NCBI GenBank assembly: GCA_009783525.1 | Contig: WRDG01000165.1 | Span: 1 to 5,419 of the forward strand | Reading direction: 5' to 3' | Origin: Defluviitaleaceae bacterium | Lineage (GTDB): Bacteria > Bacillota > Clostridia > Lachnospirales > WQUN01 | DNA length: 5,419 nt | In this document: positions 3,909-5,419 of the stretch, one piece after another | Layout of the letters: every line of letters starts with the position of its first letter | Position numbering within the stretch: position 1 is the first letter of the stretch | Notes under the pieces: generated by a model | Database searches by the model: none | The model's input: the letters and a program-made list of their open reading frames with translations, nothing else | What the model was told of the DNA's origin: nothing | Position numbers and translations under genes: made by a program

Positions 3909-5270
3909 ATGTCGTTACAGGAAATGTTTTTTATTTTTTTTGCCGTATGCTCAAAAAACCGCGGGAAGGAAAGCAGCCACATACATGCAGGACTTTATAA
4001 AAATGTCGATGACGCCAATGATTACGGGCGGCATGACGCCGCCCCTACCGCCGCAGCGGCAAATTATTCCGCCGGGCATTTTTGCCGCCTGTTCGCCTTC
4101 GAAACGGGCGTTACCGTTGCGGGTTATATTTTGAAGAGGCGTTTGGACCATGCCCTTGCAGAAATTTCTTCGGGAAAAAAAGCGGCCGGCGTTGTTTTGG
4201 AATACGGTTTTGAAACCTATGCGGGCTTTTATAAGGCGTTTGTAAAAATGTACGGCTGTTCGCCGAAAAAATATTTGCGCATTTGCAAATCGAAAAATCA
4301 GGAGGCGATATTTATGCACGGCATAAATGAAATCAAAAAAATTCTTGGCAATTGGAACATTTCAACGGACTTGGAAGTTGAAGACGTAACCGAAACCGAA
4401 TGGCAGACGGGAAAAAAATCCGAATGGACAACATGGCGGGTCGGCGACGTCTATTATCTTAAAACAAACGAGCGGACAAAAATGATACGGAACATAAAAA
4501 TTGCCAAGGCGCTTTCCGATCAAGGCCTCGCGTCGGAGTTTACGCCTGTTCAAACAAAACAAGGGCACGATTACGTTGACGGTTTGCAAATTTTTTTGCT
4601 GACGAAAAAAATCGGAGAGCCGCTTACCCTCCGACCGCAAACAGATGATGAAATTGGTTTTTCGGAAAACGACAAGCTCAGAAACAAACACGCATTTAAG
4701 CTCGGGCAGGCGATAGCGAAGCTTCACAGGGCGTTAAAGTCCGTACAGATTGACGTAAAACCGTGGGAAGGAAACCTGTACGAGCAGGGGAAAAACGCCA
4801 TATCAATTGTAAAAAAGCTTGATTTGGAAATAGACGAGGTTTTTTTCAGCGACTACACAGAAAATTTCGGAAAGCTGTACGAAAAACTGCCCAAGCAGTT
4901 GATTCACGGCAACCTCTGTGTTGAAGCCGCCGTTTATCAAAACGGCGAGGTTGCGGCCTTCAAGGGTTTTGAAACGTACAACTTGACTTTTCCGAGGATT
5001 TACGACGTGACATGGTGCGCCGGCGAAATAAGCCCGCCGCAAATCGGCGAATATTTGAAAACGCTTACCGAAATGTTAAAAGGCTATGACAGCATAAGCC
5101 CGCTGACCGAAGAAGAAAAGCAATCCGTCTATTACGTTTTGTGCGCGACATATTTGAAGGGTTACGGTTATTTTACAAAAACGGCCGAAACCGCTGACTT
5201 GATGACGCGCTACGATAAGGCAATGGTTTACCTTGCAAAAAATAAGGGGAAATTTTTTGGCCTGATGTAA
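3909..5270 (+). CDS. AraC-type HTH remnant fused in frame to an APH-fold phosphotransferase-like protein
   Basis: One open frame of 453 codons with two parts. Residues 53-125 are most of an AraC/XylS DNA-binding domain: YSAGHFCRLFAFETGVTVAGYI, then KKAAGVVLEYGFETYAGFYKAF and GCSPKKYL. The front of the first HTH is displaced by an 8-codon repeat insert (about residues 40-47), and no ribosome binding site precedes ATG 3909. Residues 136-453 (MHGINEIKKILGNW onward) are a complete 318-residue aminoglycoside-phosphotransferase-fold protein. It has a candidate ATP lysine in GDVYYLKTNE and LHRAL before the catalytic loop. That loop reads HGNLCVEA where the family has HGDxxxxN, and the later metal-binding DFE is GFE, so all three key polar residues are changed and catalysis is doubtful. 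AGGAGG at 4300-4305 makes ATG 4314 a far better start, so the cell may make mainly the 318-residue protein. Confidence 0.65.
   Translation: MSLQEMFFIFFAVCSKNRGKESSHIHAGLYKNVDDANDYGRHDAAPTAAAANYSAGHFCRLFAFETGVTVAGYILKRRLDHALAEISSGKKAAGVVLEYGFETYAGFYKAFVKMYGCSPKKYLRICKSKNQEAIFMHGINEIKKILGNWNISTDLEVEDVTETEWQTGKKSEWTTWRVGDVYYLKTNERTKMIRNIKIAKALSDQGLASEFTPVQTKQGHDYVDGLQIFLLTKKIGEPLTLRPQTDDEIGFSENDKLRNKHAFKLGQAIAKLHRALKSVQIDVKPWEGNLYEQGKNAISIVKKLDLEIDEVFFSDYTENFGKLYEKLPKQLIHGNLCVEAAVYQNGEVAAFKGFETYNLTFPRIYDVTWCAGEISPPQIGEYLKTLTEMLKGYDSISPLTEEEKQSVYYVLCATYLKGYGYFTKTAETADLMTRYDKAMVYLAKNKGKFFGLM
4025..4048. repeat. 24-bp hairpin repeat, in-frame copy within the AraC-like region
   Basis: GGGCGGC (4026-4032), ATGAC loop, GCCGCCC (4038-4044), then CTAC. 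It is the exact reverse complement of 2180-2203, all 24 bases. It is read as GRHDAAP plus part of the flanking Y and T codons, adds exactly eight codons, and falls where the first AraC helices would be. Immediately downstream, GCGGCAAA (4055-4062) and TTTGCCGC (4081-4088) form another 8-bp inverted pair; those bases encode AraC-like sequence and may be coincidental. Confidence 0.85.
4300..4316 (+). promoter_or_regulatory. internal ribosome binding site and start codon of the phosphotransferase-like protein
   Basis: AGGAGG (4300-4305) lies eight bases before ATG 4314-4316, near-ideal spacing, in the middle of the long frame. It marks the boundary between AraC-like and kinase-like sequence and suggests these were originally two adjacent genes, the stop between them now being absent. 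The decayed copy at 2710-2726 has lost this site. Confidence 0.65.
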
Positions 5271-5312
5271 GTTGCAAAATATTAATCTATACAAAAAAAA
5301 AAATTTGCCGCT

Positions 5313-5373
5313 TGTCATTCTGAGCGAAGCGAAGAATCTTTATTAAGACCCTTCGCTTGCGCTCAGGGTGACA
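5313..5373. repeat. 61-bp imperfect palindrome, opposite orientation to the left-end copies
   Basis: TGTCA (5313-5317) pairs with TGACA (5369-5373), CTGAGCG with CGCTCAG, and GCGAAG with CTTCGC around a short AT loop. The GAATC-type arm comes first, the reverse of the elements at 101-159 and 199-257. It begins 42 bases after the phosphotransferase stop, so its hairpin could also end transcription. A 20-bp direct repeat (TCAGGGTGACAAAAA at 5363 and at 5383) extends its right arm. Nothing further was recognised to 5419. Confidence 0.85.
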
Positions 5374-5419
5374 AAAATCTATTCAGGGTGACAAAAACCT
5401 ACTACGCTTATACACAAAT

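Noticed and set aside
4055..4088. GCGGCAAA/TTTGCCGC inverted pair as part of the mobile repeat
   Set aside because: The bases encode ordinary AraC-like residues (NYSAGHFC), so the symmetry may be chance; only 4025-4048 is shared with the intergenic copy.
3951..4319. Minus-strand ORF opposite the AraC-like region
   Set aside because: Shadow frame; the plus strand encodes clear AraC HTH residues over the same bases.

Overview
The window looks like accessory chromosome from a low- to mid-GC anaerobic bacterium, most likely a clostridial-type Firmicute. This rests on Gram-positive-style Shine-Dalgarno sites (AAAGGAG, AGGAGG, TAAGGAG), AAA/GAA-rich codon use, and the gene families present. The taxonomic call is an inference and is not secure.

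Layout. Positions 1-310 are repeats: a 98-bp tandem array built from a 59-bp imperfect palindrome, then a GC-rich hairpin. A YgjP-type zinc metallopeptidase (416-943, +) converges on and overlaps a class I SAM methyltransferase (906-1706, -), which has its own promoter. An unrecognised 100-residue ORF follows (1856-2158, +). Next comes a REP-associated (Y1/HUH) transposase reading frame (2220-2840, +). It keeps the HxH motif, but it is riddled with palindromic repeats and has lost its C-terminal catalytic tyrosine region. A type II toxin-antitoxin pair on the minus strand (PIN toxin 2791-3174, antitoxin 3171-3410) has a promoter embedded in an inverted repeat that is a good operator candidate. 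Then come a truncated GyrI-like domain fragment (3625-3876, -) and a long frame (3909-5270, +). That frame joins an AraC-type HTH remnant to an aminoglycoside-phosphotransferase-fold protein whose catalytic residues are substituted. The window closes with another copy of the left-end palindrome, in opposite orientation (5313-5373).

The most interesting theme is traffic of short palindromic repeats through coding sequence. A 24-bp hairpin element lies just upstream of the transposase (2180-2203). An exact inverted copy lies in frame inside the AraC-like coding region (4025-4048), and partial copies are tandemly amplified inside the transposase itself, where they are translated as HDAAPT units. 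The transposase frame also carries a second copy of the AraC/phosphotransferase junction from 4016-4336, lacking 201 bp (67 codons). That gap is bounded by TTTGC direct repeats and keeps the frame open. Together these suggest a RAYT-associated repeat family that has driven duplication, deletion and in-frame fusion here. No CRISPR array, rRNA, tRNA or riboswitch was recognised.
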